Source: Ficedula albicollis (lineage: Eukaryota; Chordata; Aves; Passeriformes; Muscicapidae). From it: DNA of 64,000 nt. Shown here one piece after another: positions 50,166 through 63,408 of this stretch (within the stretch, counting starts at the first letter, position 1; every line of letters starts with the position of its first letter). Under the pieces are notes generated by a model. It was not told the origin of the DNA and did no database searches. It saw nothing but the letters and a program-made list of their open reading frames with translations. Position numbers and translations under genes: made by a program. Location of the stretch: the NCBI RefSeq assembly GCF_000247815.1, contig NC_021684.1, positions 9,495,430-9,559,429 on the forward strand, written 5' to 3'.

Positions 50166-50224
50166 CTGGGGCTGCCGCCGCCACGGGACGGGAGGGCTGC
50201 AGCGACGGGCCGCTCGGTAGCACC
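50166..50224 (+). promoter_or_regulatory. COPG1: COPG1 5' UTR fragment
   Basis: CpG-rich sequence (GCCGCCGCCACGGGACG) between the poly-G tract and the Kozak CACCATG. The transcription start is probably inside or before the poly-G tract and cannot be read. Confidence 0.6.
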
Positions 50225-53200
50225 ATGCTGAAGAAGTTCGACAAGAAGGACGAGGAGTCGGGTGAGGGGAGGCCAGGGGTGCTGTGAGGGAAGAGACCCC
50301 TCTGTGGGTACGGAGGGGATTTGTGAGGGGGGAACCCTTCGTGGCTACGGGGAGAGCTGTGAGGGAAGAGACCCCTCCTGTGGAAGTGAGGGATCTGTGA
50401 GGGAAGGCTCGGTGCCAGCTGGGCAGCGGGGGCTTGCTGGTGTGATGGAACGGGGTGGGAAGCACTGTGGGAGCGCTGTGGGAGCACTGTAGAAGCGCTG
50501 TGGGAGCACTAGAGCAGTCTACTGCCTCCTTCTCTCCGCTGCAGCCAGAGGCTAAACTGGTTGCATCGGCACAGCGCACCGAGGTTACCTGCCACATCAG
50601 CAGGTGCAGAGCCTGAGAATAGGTATTGAGCATACTATCCCTGTTCACAGTTGCCCAGATCTCCAACCAGGTGCTGTAGCCAGGTAGAATCCAGTTCATT
50701 TTCTGGCCCCACAATCACTGCTACTTTCAATGGGTCAGAAGATCTGAGAGCACCAAGGAAACATGAAGTGGTTGCATAACTTTCCAAAACTTCAGGCTGG
50801 TTAGTAAGGAAGAGGTTGATATTTATGTGGTGTGTAATTCAGGTGGAAGCAATGCATCATAAGACAGTTTCCATTCATGTTTTAGCTTTGTGGAATCCTT
50901 TTTCATCTTCCTATGAAGCTTTCTACACAGCTCTGCATAACAAATCCATCTGTCCTGAAGCAAATCGATTCAGCTTACATCTTGGTGATTGTTCTGTGTG
51001 ACTGTGCTTGCTTTTTATCTTAAAGTGCATTAAATGCTTTGCCCTTGTTTCCATTTTGCAAGGCTTCCAGTGACATCTTGATAAGCAGAGGGTTTAGTGA
51101 GGCAGCTGTTGGAGGGAAATAGCTAGTGGCTTTAATTTGGGGGGCTGTTCTACATTTGCACCTGCCACACCGATCAAGGTATTGACATTACCTATGGCCA
51201 GGGCTGGTAGGAGATGCAAATATCCAGTTAATTGGCTTCTGTGTCTTTGCTTTCCATGAATGGTTTTGCTAGCTTTGGATGACCTGCTCCCACTCCCTTT
51301 GACATATTATTTTGACCGCAAAATTATGTTTCTCTACAAATCAGAATAAGTTGTTGTTAGTTATCCAATATTAGGAACTTTATGAGCACATGAGCTCTGC
51401 CCTCCCTGCATCTTTCTCCCTCTCTCTGGAAGAAAACTGATGCAGGGTGCTGTGAGGACTGAGACCCCATGTACAATGCTTTTGAAGATCCTTGGTGCTA
51501 TGAAAGATAAAGAGGTGATGCTGTGTTGTTCATGACTGAGTTAAGGATTGTAGACATGCTGGACCATGGAAATACTGGGCTGCTGGGCAGGATTTTTGGA
51601 ACACATTTGCATACTTATACTAGAACTGGTTCATACTAATGTTAGAGACATTTTTCCTCTTTCCCCTTGTTTTGTTCTACTTTTTCAACCTCACATAAGT
51701 GTCTGTGTTTTGTTCAGCCACCTGCTGCCTTTGCAAACTTTTCCTGAGCCAGAGGAGGGCATTTTATGAACCAGGAAGGAGCCAGAGTGCAGATGTGTTT
51801 GCTTTTGTATGTAAGGCTTACTCCAGAAAGGGCTTCTGGCACCAGCCTAGGATGTTTCAAGCTTGGGTCAGGTCAGATTTTGGCCCAGAAGATGTTCTTT
51901 TTAGTGGACTAGGCTTTGGAACAAACACTGGAACAGCCCTGAGGAAGGCTACATTTTGTCCTGGGGCCAGGCTGAACATAGGTTCTAATTAAAATCTGCT
52001 TATCAATAACTAGCAGCTTTTGAAAAGCTGCAGCTCACAAATGCTTGGGAGGCAATCTAATAGAGACCATGCACAGTCATAGTGCTTTTCCCTCTGATTA
52101 TTTAATCCTTAATTGCTGGGGGTTGTAATTATTTAGTATAATTTACTTTGTTAAGTGGAACAATGAAAGTTACTTGTGTCCAGCCTATCTAGTGTGCTGT
52201 CTTGTTCTCTTAATTAGTGATAGAACCAAAAATACTTTACTTATTTGCTTTATATGGGAGGGATAATACACTCCTGACTCACCAGTCTGGCAAGCAATAC
52301 CTCTTTCTGTCTAAGCTTTTGTTTCTAGGCCTGTTGATGCTCTAACTGCCAGCAAGCTCCCAGCACAGGGGAGGAAATAGGTCTTTGGGGATACAGTGGA
52401 GCACAGTTGTTTTACAGCTAATCAGTCTATCTCAGCTCACAGTCAGTTACTTCTGAAGGGAATGGCAAATTGAAGAATGCCCTGTGTGCTCTGCCTTCCC
52501 TGACTGCCATGAAGACATCCAGTTAATATTACTTAAAACAGGGTGCTCTAATTGCTTGGTGTTCATGAAGAAAATCACCCCAAAATGCTCAGACTGTTTT
52601 TAAAGTGAGCACATAGTTAAAAAGTTGCTTTCCCATGGCACTATCCCTGGAGAGACTGTTACTTTCTCTGTTTTGCAGGTGGGAGTTCCAACCCGTTCCA
52701 GCACCTGGAGAAGAGTGCAGTCTTGCAAGAGGTAAATCTTCAGACCATCTTCTTTGTGTACCCTACTGCATTGAGTTTCTCCCTCTCCTGAATAGGTCAC
52801 TGGAAGACTTCAGCAAGGAAATGAGAGTTTGCTACAGTCCTGCTTGCTCTGAAAGAAATGGGCAACAATTCTTATTTTATTATTGAACAGGTGAAGGGAT
52901 AAGGCTGAAATGGTCTGTGTAACATATTAAAGACTGTGAACTATAAATAGTAATAAAATGAATAAAATTATCTGGAAAAGCTCATGCCAAACCAGGAAGA
53001 TTGGGAAATTTGCCTCGGACATCCCAAATGTCTTGTAGATGACAAAATTAATGAGAGGGGTGTGAGTGGTTATTAAATAGTTTTATGAATTATCTCTGAA
53101 GAAATGCCATTCTTTTCAAGGGCAGGTGAACATCTCAATCCCCAGCCCCTGTTGTTTCAGCATTCTCTGTTTGCTTGTGAGATTGGGAATGGTGTTGGCT

Positions 53201-56200
53201 CCTGTAGCCTCAGTGAGCTCAAGTTGCTCTGTCAGAAGAGTGGTGTTTTAGCTAGCACACAATGCACACTTGTGTGGGTGAAAGTGTGATGAGAAGTTAG
53301 CCTTTAAACCCTTATTACTCTCAGATATGTAATCCCAGACTGCAAAACCAGCTGTCTAAAGGGGTCCATGTTTAACAGGAATTGAAAGGAAATATGATCC
53401 AAAGTCATTAAGTATCTTGCCATACCTCACTCACAATATGTTGTTGGGACAGGCAGGACAGTGTTTGCAAGGGGGTGTCAGTCCTTGTCTGTGCTTTGTT
53501 TCCAGGCTCGAGTGTTTAATGAGACTCCCATAAACCCACGAAAATGTGCTCATATCCTCACCAAGATCCTGTATCTCATAAACCAGGTAAGAGAGAGAAA
53601 ATATACATGTATACAGAGATGTGCATCATGCCCAAAGCTGATTGTGACAACTGGGATTTCTTTTCTTCTTTCCAAACAACTAGGGGGAGCACCTTGGTGT
53701 CACAGAAGCTACCGAATCCTTCTTTGCTATGACCAAGCTGTTCCAGTCCAATGATGTAAGTCTGCCTTTGATTTTCTCTACTTACCCAGTGGGACAAGTC
53801 CCTTGAGATACACATTTTTATACAATCAACCTTTTGTGTCCCGTCTGAAGCTACCTGATCTGAGTGGGAAGAGTAGGGTGAAAATTTAGAAATGGTTCTT
53901 TTCTGTCCTGTCTGAAGCTACCTGATCTGAATGGGAAGAGTAGGGTGAAAATTTAGAAATGGTGATCAGCTTCCTAGCCCTTCCCAGATCTTGTAGCAGC
54001 TTGACTGAAGTATGCACTGCTCTTGAGGCAGAGATTCCTCTCTCTAAATTGCCATTTAACTCATGAGATTGTGGTAGGCAGGTAGATTTTACTGTGCTTT
54101 GTGCCCAGCATTAAAATATCCTGCTGAGAGTCAACAGTTGTGTTTTTGGAGGAGACTGGGAGTTAATGCCTACCCACAGCAGTAGCACTCTCATTCGTTG
54201 TCCTGCAAACTGCAAGGCATTAAAATCATGAGACCAATCTAGAAATCCCCAGACTCAGGAATATAGATTATTTGCTTTGTTGCTTTTGAAGCAACACAAG
54301 GCTTTCAACCACCAAAACAGCAAATAGTATCAAGGCTTTCTCCTTGTTCCTGTGAGTGACAAGTGGAAGATAAAATTATAGATCCAGCTAAATCTGGTAT
54401 CACTATGGCTGCACCCTAAGAAATTGTAGGTCCAGCTAAATCTGGTATCACTATGGCTGCACCCTAAGACTGAGGGATTTAGAAGAGGAAGAGGTGTTTT
54501 GTTAATCAATCTGGATTTTGTACATCTTTTACATTCAGGGAGCAAGGCGCTCTGAAGATATCAGGTTCTTGTGATCTTCACAATAAAATTATGTAAGCAG
54601 GGAAAACTGAGATCCCTTTGTATCTGGGATCATCATGATGTTGTTCTTGTGTATTTCCTTGCCAGACAACCCTTCGCAGGATGTGTTACCTCACTATCAA
54701 AGAGATGTCTTCTATTGCAGAAGATGTGATCATTGTTACTAGCAGGTCAGTCATTCACTTTTCTTGCTGTAATATTGACATGCCCTTCAGTAGTGTCTGT
54801 CCAGCTTCTTGAAGATAACTGGAGTCCCTAAGCAGGGTGATGATAGGGAATGCCCTTAGTGAGGAGAAAGTTTTCCTTTGTAAAGAAGACCAATAAAATA
54901 CAAACATTGAACTCATAGTGATGTATGCAGAATATGCTGTGTCCCCATATCCCATGCCATGGATGTTTGGGGTGTCTCTTGGTTACATGATATAGTAGCA
55001 CAGCTGTTTTTTCCCCTTTTGCAAAGGCTTTTTCATTAACTCCCGTCTGAATGCCTTGAAATGTTTTGAAGAATTCTGGCATAAAAGCTTTCAACAGGTA
55101 GACAAGGATTTACTTCTCCTGTAGCAGCACAGAATATGACTTCCCCAGGGAACAAGATTCCCTGTGTGAGTCATTCCTGAATTGCTGATCATCCCAGTGA
55201 AACGCCCTGTTGGGAAGTCAGGAGCCTGACAGTACAGGGTCTGTAAAGGGCTGAGGTGGAAGCCAGTCTCAAGTGCTACCATGTAATGAACTCCTGGCCT
55301 TTCACAGATGGTCTCACACTGACCAGGACCCTGGGAAAAGGGCAGGAATGAGTGTTGAGTAGGAAGGACAAATGATTCAGGGGTATATATATGTGCTCCA
55401 GCCTCACTTGGTGAACAGTGAACTTGAAACTACATCAACATGCAGCTTGTTGGTGGGCTTGGGACCTGAGTACAGATCTTCGACTCCTGCCTTCCCACCC
55501 CAGTGGGATTTCCCTAAGACCTGCAGCTGGCTGCTTGGCATTCAGCCACGGTGCTGGCTGCCTGCTGCTCTGTGTGCACTGTGTGTGCACTTGAGAGCTG
55601 CTGGCTCAGGAGTGCCATATTGAGAGCTTCCTGTTTTCCCAGCTTAACCAAAGACATGACTGGGAAGGATGACAATTACCGAGGCCCCGCTGTGAGAGCG
55701 CTCTGTCAGATCACTGATGTAAGTGCTGCTTTTCCCATGGGGCAGCTCTGTGTCCTTCAATTTTTCCTACTTTACTCCATCCCACTTTCCACTCTGCTTT
55801 TCATGCCTTTGCATCCCCTTTCACACTCTGAACAGCTTTCCTGTATCAGCTGTTGTTTCCCTTTCCCTGCAGAGTACCATGTTGCAGGCCATTGAGCGCT
55901 ACATGAAGCAGGCGATTGTTGACAAAGTGCCAAGCGTGTCCAGCTCTGCTCTTGTGTCTTCCTTGGTATGTACTACCTGCAGCACGGGCCTGAGGGACAG
56001 TCAAGCAGGGAAGCAGTCATCTGTGGCAGGACTGGACATCTTGGGAGTTTCAGGATTTTGTTGCTATTCCTGTCTCTGTGAACTGAGGGACTGGTGCTGA
56101 CTTTGATAGAGATCAGCCTCCTGAGGCTGCAGTTGTTATGGCCAGGTCTCTGCATGCTGATCCCTTGTTCTTCTATAAGTTGCTGCTGCCAGCACACTCA

Positions 56201-59200
56201 TGGGAAAGGCTCATTGCTTCTTAATATAAACTGAAATTCTCAAAGCTTCCTCCATTCTTATCTCATGGGTTGTTGTGGCTTCATTTCCTTCCAGCACTTG
56301 CTGAAGACCAGTAATGATGTGGTAAAGCGTTGGGTGAACGAGGCTCAGGAGGCAGCTTCCAGTGACAATATCATGGTGCAGGTAGGACACTCACCTCCAC
56401 CAGAGGAATAGCCAGCAGCAGCTGGGCATGAGGCAGACTGCTGGAGCTCAGCCAGGCACCTCTGGGTGACAGAGGGGACCAAGGGGGAAAGAACCCACCG
56501 TGGTTTGTGATGTTCTCTTTCCCTGCACAGTATCATGCTCTGGGCCTGCTGTACCATGTGCGGAAGAACGACCGCCTGGCAGTCAACAAGATGCTCAGCA
56601 AGTTCACACGCCACGGCCTCAAGTCCCCGTTTGCCTACTGCATGATGATCCGGATAGCCAGCAAGCTGCTCGAGGAGGAGGCTGGCAGGTGAGCGGGCTC
56701 CTTTGCCCTGCTGAAAGAATTTCCTGGTCCTGCTTCCACCTCCTCTTGTAGGCTCACTTGCCATCTCATTACTTCTGTCTTTAAAGAGCAGCATGCAGCT
56801 TCTACACTCTTATTGCTGGATAAAAGCAGAAATAATATAGGATGTCTTCATGGTTGTGTAAGATTACTTCTGTGAGTCTTGCTTGCACATCAAATACTAT
56901 CTTGTGTCTCTGGACTGTTTTGCATATCTGTTCCTTGTTATACTTCGTTTTCTCTGTCTTCTGTAATTGTTTATCCAGCATGTATGCAGAGTGGCTTCCT
57001 GGTGGATAAGAGTTGTGGTGTGTGTAGTCATTTCTTACTGTGTGAGAGTTGAGGGAGATTCCCTTTAGCCTGAAGGGCAGATAGTGTCTTCTCAGAAGGC
57101 ATCCTGACTTTCAAGCATGCTGGAAGTACAGTATAATGACCACTGCAAAATCTGGGGACAAAGTGAGTTTATAGCTGCTTTTACCTTTCCATGGGCTGTG
57201 GGAGCTGCCCATTTCTGCTGCTGAATTCTTAATTTCTGTTAGTACCTGTGCTTTAATTCAGTCTTTTTTTGTCCCTTAGCCGCGATAGCCCTCTGTTTGA
57301 TTTCATTGAGAGCTGCCTAAGAAACAAGCATGAGATGGTGGTGTATGAAGCTGCATCTGCCATTGTTAACCTGCCCAACTGCACTGCCAAGGAGTTGGCT
57401 CCAGCTGTCTCAGGTAGGTGTGGTGCTCATGGCCATCATGAGGAAATTATGAGCCTCCAGTAGTTGCTGCTGATTGCCCCAAGAAACAAGGGCCTTCTGT
57501 AGTTTCAGGCTTGTTATGCTGCCCTGTCCTTTGTTGTTTTATGCTGCTGCTGAGACCCTGTGGTGTATGTGAATAGCTTTGTTCTTGTAAAGGCATTTCC
57601 TGGTGTGTTCAAGTGTGGGTTACTTCATGGGTCAGTTCTGGGAAAGGAGCAGGGTTTGCATGAAATGGAGAACAGGAGTTCAAATTAACTTAATAGGAAA
57701 GATGACAAGGTGATGAATTTGGCTTTCACAACGAGCAGAGGATAGCAGCAGTGTGGAAGAAGAGGGAGGTAGATAAGAGTTAGTTGTCAGCAGGGATGTG
57801 ACAAAGGCAAAGAGGACAAGAAGAAGGGAGGAATCTCTTAAAATACAATTGTTTCTTAAGTATTTTTCTAGTTAACTTTATGCTTGCAACTGTCTCTTCA
57901 CTGAAGCTCTTGCTTTAGGTATGAAATGCTTCTCAATAGTAGTGTGCCTAAACATCTGCCTTTGTTGGTTTTCCCACCTTGCAGTTCTACAGCTCTTCTG
58001 CAGCTCCCCGAAAGCAGCACTAAGATACGCAGCCGTCCGTACCCTCAACAAGGTAGGAGCCAGTCTCTTGGGAGCTCCAGTAGTGTCTCATGTGCAGGGA
58101 GGTGCAGACTTCAGAAGAAGGCAGTCAGATTATGTGATGGTTTTGTGTGAATAACCTTTGTCTTGTGCTACAACCTTACATTTCATTGCTTTCTGTCTGG
58201 AATAAAACCTCAAAGAACACTCTACAGAAGGAAAAGAAACCCTGATAATTTTCACTGGTCTCTTAGAATGTCACTGGTCTTGGTGTTACTGCTTTGCCTT
58301 CTGAGCTTCCCATGGTGAGGAAGCTCCTTGTAAAACAGGGATCAGACCTTGATGATGCTTCTTGACTGCTCTGTAGTAGTTTTTGCTCCAGCTTTTCCCT
58401 TCTCTGTATAAACTCTATGAAAGAAAAAGTGAGAATGGCAAAGTCTGGTAACTGCTGTGCTTCCGCCCACTGAGCTGTTTTGCACAGCTAGTCTGGCTGA
58501 ATTTTTATTGTCAGTTCATAGGTTTCTTTCCTTACTATATAGAGGAAAATCAGAGAGTTAAAAATAATAAAAGATTGTTTATTACTAGTGCTTCTCTTCC
58601 AGCAAGGGGTGCAATTCTTTAGGAAACAAGAGCTTGTTATCTTGACTCCAGATCAGCTCTTTGTCTGAGATGTCCCTCATGTCCAGTCTATACCACTTCT
58701 GTGGGAAGGAGTGAGTTTTCCTGGGTTTTGCCAGCTGGGCTTTTGCATCTGTTGAGGGATTTTCATTCTTCCTTCGCTGCTGCAGGTGGCCATGAAGCAC
58801 CCATCTGCTGTGACTGCCTGTAACCTGGACCTGGAGAACCTTGTGACAGACTCCAACCGCAGCATAGCCACTCTGGCCATCACCACGCTGCTGAAAACAG
58901 GCAGTGAGAGCAGCATTGACCGGCTCATGAAGCAGATCTCCTCTTTCATGTCAGAAATCTCAGATGAGTTCAAAGTAAGGAAGTGGGAGGAGGAGAGACA
59001 CCCAGATTCCTGAAGAAACCTCATGTCTTTGTCCATGTTTTTGTGTGTGCTCTAAACCTGCATGGAGCTGCTTCCAGAAGCAGCAGAATATTTGCAGGGA
59101 GGAGAAAGTATTTGAGGCTGTCTGACTAAACCATGCCTCAGTCCTACATCTCCAAATCACGTGCTCTCTTCCGTCTGAAAATCAAATCTCCTTCCTCTTT

Positions 59201-62200
59201 CCAGTGGGCGTGGGCTTTCTTTAGGGACTGGCCAGTGCATAAAGATCTATCTCCTCCAATTCTTAGGACTGTACCTCCTGGAACTGCATTTGTTGAATAA
59301 ATAAAGACAAAAACGTGATTTCCAGGCTAGGGAGGCCAGTACAAAATTGATACAATTCAGCTGTTTTTTCTTGCATGGTGAAACAATTATTTTTTTACTT
59401 GCCCCCTTTTCCTGCAGGTGGTAGTGGTGCAGGCCATCAATGCTCTGTGTCAGAAGTACCCTCGCAAACACGCCGTCCTCATGAACTTCCTCTTCACTAT
59501 GCTTCGGGAGGAGGTAAGTCTGCAGGACAACCACCTGCCTTGCTTGTGTGCATGAACAGTACTCCCTGGGAGTCAAGCTTTTACTGATAAGGCTGTGCAG
59601 TGAAAGCCTCTCTCTAAAAGGCTTGCAGTCTAACTGGGCAGAAATGCCCAGCTGTGCACAATAGTTTTAAGCATACTGCCAGGCATAATTTTAGCATGGT
59701 TTTCATTCTATTATTTTTTTAATGGGAGTTTAAGTCTCAAAGCAAATGCAAACAACAGCAGATCTGTTGGCAGTCCATGTGTGTTTCACGTTTGAACCTT
59801 TTATACTTCGACAGCAAATTCCAAGAAGTTTTGTCTTGTACACAAAGATTTGATAACAACCTATTTATTGATGACACGGGACCACTTTTGTTCTGGTGTC
59901 TGTGCTGTGGCAGTGAAGGGATCACGAGTACCTATAACCATTCTCTGCACTCAGTCAAACAAAAATTGCAGAAAGAGAGCTTTACAGAGGTTTGCTGAGG
60001 CTGTTTCTAAATGGGCAAACATGCCTGCAGCACAGCTGGCACCACTGCTTGCTCTGACATCATTTCCTGCCAATTACAGCCTCTGAATTGGGAACAAACC
60101 AGAGTGAAAAATGGACCATCCTCCTTTCCCAGATTTTCTGTGGGTGGATGGTATAATTTTGAATGTGGTTTTGTACTTCAAACCATTCTGTTTTAAAGCT
60201 TTTTTAATCCGAAGTAGCTCCAGCAATGTCCAAATACCTGGCACTGTGCATGTAATTGGCAGAGGGTAGTGTGCAGTTTAATCCCCTGCTGTGTATTGAG
60301 GACATTAATAAATAATGTCTGAAGATAACCAAGCATTACTGGCATGTCAGGTTGTGGCTGTACCTGGGTAGGTATTGATTGCCTATCGTCCCACACTAAT
60401 GGAGCTATTTGCTGCATCCTGCTGTGGCAGATATGATCCTTCGTACATTCCTCTTATGCTTCATCCTCAGATGTCTAGTGCTCAAGGCGAGAGCGTTGGT
60501 TTTTTCTCTTCCCATATTGCTATTTTTAAGCACTAATTCCAGCAGCAGAGGATTTTGATGGAGATAAAAACCCCTCAGCCAGATGAATCCTTTTACTGTT
60601 GGGCTAGGACTAGGGTTTTTTCCTCCAGTGCAGCCATCTGAAGGCAGCTGACAAGAGAGCTTGAATATTAGCTGGCCCTCTGGGTGTAAAGAGGGTCAAA
60701 AGTGAGGGCAGAATTACTGCCCTCCTCCTTTCAAATACACATTAAAAAGCACTGAGTGTGAGTGACCTTTCAAAGGAATGTTTCTCCAGTCTGGCTAGCT
60801 CAGAGTCTCTAAAATACTTTGAGATTTCCAGCTGAGCAGTTCCCTTTTGCTCCTCAGGGTGGCTTTGAATACAAGCGAGCCATTGTGGACTGCATCATCA
60901 GCATTATTGAGGAGAACTCAGAGAGCAAAGAGACAGGCCTGTCTCACCTCTGTGAATTCATTGAGGACTGCGAGTTCACTGTGCTGGCCACTCGTATCCT
61001 CCACCTCTTGGGGCAGGAGGGGCCCAAAACCAACAACCCCTCCAAATATATTCGCTTCATCTACAACAGGGTTGTTCTGGAGCATGAAGAAGTGCGGGCA
61101 GGTAAGTGACAGACCTGCAAAGCTCTCTGCCCTTGGACAGATCTTCAGGGAACCATAGTTTATGAATGCCTCTGCTTTTGAGGACTGTGATTAGCTCTAG
61201 GCCTGAGCAGTTCACTTTATACAGCAAAGATCCAGCAGTAGTATTGATGGAAGACACGGCCTGTGGCTGAGAAGTGGGAAGGAATATGCACTGGTTCTGA
61301 AACTAGACAAAGATTTGCAGGCACCTCACCTCTGCTTCCTTCTAGTCACAGTTTTACTAGTGTACACAGTTTACTAGTGTAGCATTTCTGACATGGGCAA
61401 GGTCATGGTTTGATCAAGGCTAAGAAATGGAGGAAACTTCAGCTGATTCCTTTGCTTTCTAATTCTGTTTTCATGACTTTTGCTACAGGTGCTGTCAGTG
61501 CCCTGGCCAAGTTTGGAGCTCAGAATGAGGAGATGTTACCCAGTATCTTGGTGTTACTGAGAAGGTCAGTTGTGCCTCAGAGTTTATCAGCATCCTGGAC
61601 CCTGTTTGCTTGAGAGCTTGTGTAGTCTCTTCTACCTGTGGGTCTGAGAAGGTGTAAGGGCTACCGGTGATCCTGTGATAGGATCACCACTAAGTGGACA
61701 GAAGTAATGTGTGGCAGATTACTGCTTTTCTAATACCATTACCAGGAGATTGCTGGATCTCCCTCCCCTGTGGCATGTTTTTTCTGGCTCTGAGATGTGT
61801 CTTAGTCATATAGATTCTGAAGACAGTTTTCCACTTTCTTCTCAGGTGTGTGATGGATGATGACAATGAAGTGAGGGACAGAGCCACCTTCTACCTGAAT
61901 GTTCTGGAGCAGAAGCAGAAGGCCCTCAATGCTGGCTACATCCTGAATGGTACTGCAGGAAGGCCTTAAAACAAGTCTGCACTTCTTTCCTGGTTTAACA
62001 AGAGTTAAACTAAAGACCTGGCATTGTGGTGGTTTCAGTGACCTGTCCTTTCTGTCCCCAGGGTTGACGGTATCCATCCCTGGCCTGGAGAGGGCTCTGC
62101 ATCAGTACACCCTGGAGCCCTCTGAGAAACCCTTTGACTTGAAATCTGTTCCTTTGGCAACAGCTCCTATCATGGAGCAAAGAGCAGGTGAGGAGTCAGG

Positions 62201-63161
62201 TCTCCTGAATGCTAGTGATTCCCTGCACTGAGCTTGCTGGGAATTGCTGAGCTTCACCCTATTTGAACTTTGTAGGATTGCATCTCCTGGAAAGACTAAG
62301 GCCTGCAAATCTGGTTGCTCCCACATTAATGTTTCAGTTCAGTCCAACTGCTAATAATAGTAGTAGTTGGCAATCCTCACTGGAGCTGCTGCAGTTCTAA
62401 AGCTGCTTAGGAAGCCAAGTATGGGTGTCTAGTCTATATCAAATGAGAAATGAGCTCCCTTGCTTTCCTTAGTCAAATCCCTCTTCAGACACTGATCTGT
62501 TTTCTGATTTAGTCACTTCTTACTCTTCATCTTCAAATCTTTTGGGGTTTTTTCTGTTTGATTGTTTTATTTTTCATTTGCAGAAAATGCCCCTGTTGCT
62601 GTAGTGAAACAGCCAGAGAAAGTGGCAGCAACACGGCAAGAAATATTCCAAGGTAAATTGATGCAAGGCCTCTCATCTCTCCATGTGTGAGAACTCTGTA
62701 GCCACCTCTTGCTGAGCCTGCCTTAGCCCCTCTGGCTTCTTCTTACCTTCTTGCAGAGAGTGACATGGGCTCCCAACTTAAGGTCAACTGTTCACTCCTG
62801 GAGGGTGGGGGTGCCTGCAGTCCTCTTTTTTCTGTCTTGCAGTAGATGTGAGCAAAGGATGACTCTTTTTCATTTTAAAAGTCTCTAGGGAATGTTTATG
62901 AGTATTTGATGGATAGTTCCTTGCTGTAGCAGCTTCTGGCAGCTGAAACAAAGGATTTGAAATGGCTAACACCTCTTTGTGTCTTAAGTAAGGCAGTAAT
63001 TTGTGTCCTCTATTTCAGAGCAACTGGGGGCCATTCCAGAGTTTAGGGAGCTGGGCCCACTCTTCAAGTCTTCCCCAGAGCCTGTGGCCCTGACAGAGCT
63101 GGAGACAGAGTATGTGGTTCGTTGCACCAAGCATACCTTTGTCAACCACATGGTGTTCCAG
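50225..63161 (+). CDS. COPG1: Coatomer subunit gamma-1, 5' part (19 exons; continues beyond window)
   Basis: Gamma-COP is part of the COPI coat, which is recruited by Arf1-GTP to Golgi membranes and carries cargo from Golgi to ER. Exons: 50225-50261, 52679-52731, 53506-53586, 53684-53755, 54666-54745, 55643-55718, 55873-55965, 56295-56381, 56531-56688, 57280-57413, 57985-58052, 58786-58974, 59418-59513, 60858-61101, 61489-61564, 61846-61949, 62062-62187, 62584-62652, 63019-63161. They join in one frame of 1,986 nt (662 codons) from [20 protein letters not shown], covering the adaptin-like alpha-solenoid trunk, the linker ([15 protein letters not shown]) and the start of the appendage ([13 protein letters not shown]). 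Identity to human gamma-1 is very high. The ATG has CACC before it. The last roughly 210 residues lie outside. No damage seen. Confidence 0.97.
50262..52678 (+). other. COPG1: COPG1 intron 1
   Basis: A 2.4-kb intron. The first 250 bp are GC-rich with diverged GTGAGGGAAGAGACCCCTC repeats (50285-50400) and GGGAGC(A/G)CTGT units (50467-50510). The rest is AT-richer unique sequence with no recognised element. Confidence 0.8.
53843..53965. repeat. Two-copy tandem repeat in COPG1 intron 4 (67-bp unit)
   Basis: GTCTGAAGCTACCTGATCTG through TTTAGAAATGGT occurs at 53843 and 53910 with about one substitution. Confidence 0.92.
54373..54468. repeat. Two-copy tandem repeat in COPG1 intron 4 (48-bp unit)
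   Basis: AAATTATAGATCCAGCTAAA through GGCTGCACCCTAAG is repeated immediately (54421 on) with two substitutions. Confidence 0.92.
59514..60857 (+). other. COPG1: COPG1 intron 13
   Basis: A 1.34-kb AT-richer intron with no recognised repeat, RNA gene or alternative exon. Confidence 0.7.
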
Positions 63162-63252
63162 GTGGGTAGCTATGGGGTGTGGTGCTGAAGACTCTTACAA
63201 GATAAGCTCCTGACTGACTAAAAGCTTCATTGTGAAGACATCTCTCAGGGAT

Positions 63253-63408
63253 ATCATAGAATCATAGAACGGCTGAGTTGGAAGTGACTTTAAAGAAAAT
63301 CTAGTTTCAACTCCCATGCCATGGACAGGGACACCTTTCACCAGACCAGGTTTCTCAGAACTCCATCCAACCTGGCCTTGAACACTTCCAGAGATGCAGC
63401 ACCCAGAG
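63253..63408 (-). mobile_element. CR1 LINE, truncated 3' end
   Basis: The + strand starts ATCATAGAATCATAGAAC and continues GTTGGAAGTGACTTTAAAG, CATGCCATGGACAGGGACAC, and CATCCAACCTGGCCTTGAAC. This is the reverse complement of the 3' end of avian CR1 elements, whose 3' terminus carries ATTCTATGAT repeats. The element is therefore in minus orientation, 5'-truncated, diverged, and lies in COPG1 intron 19. It has no coding capacity. Confidence 0.88.
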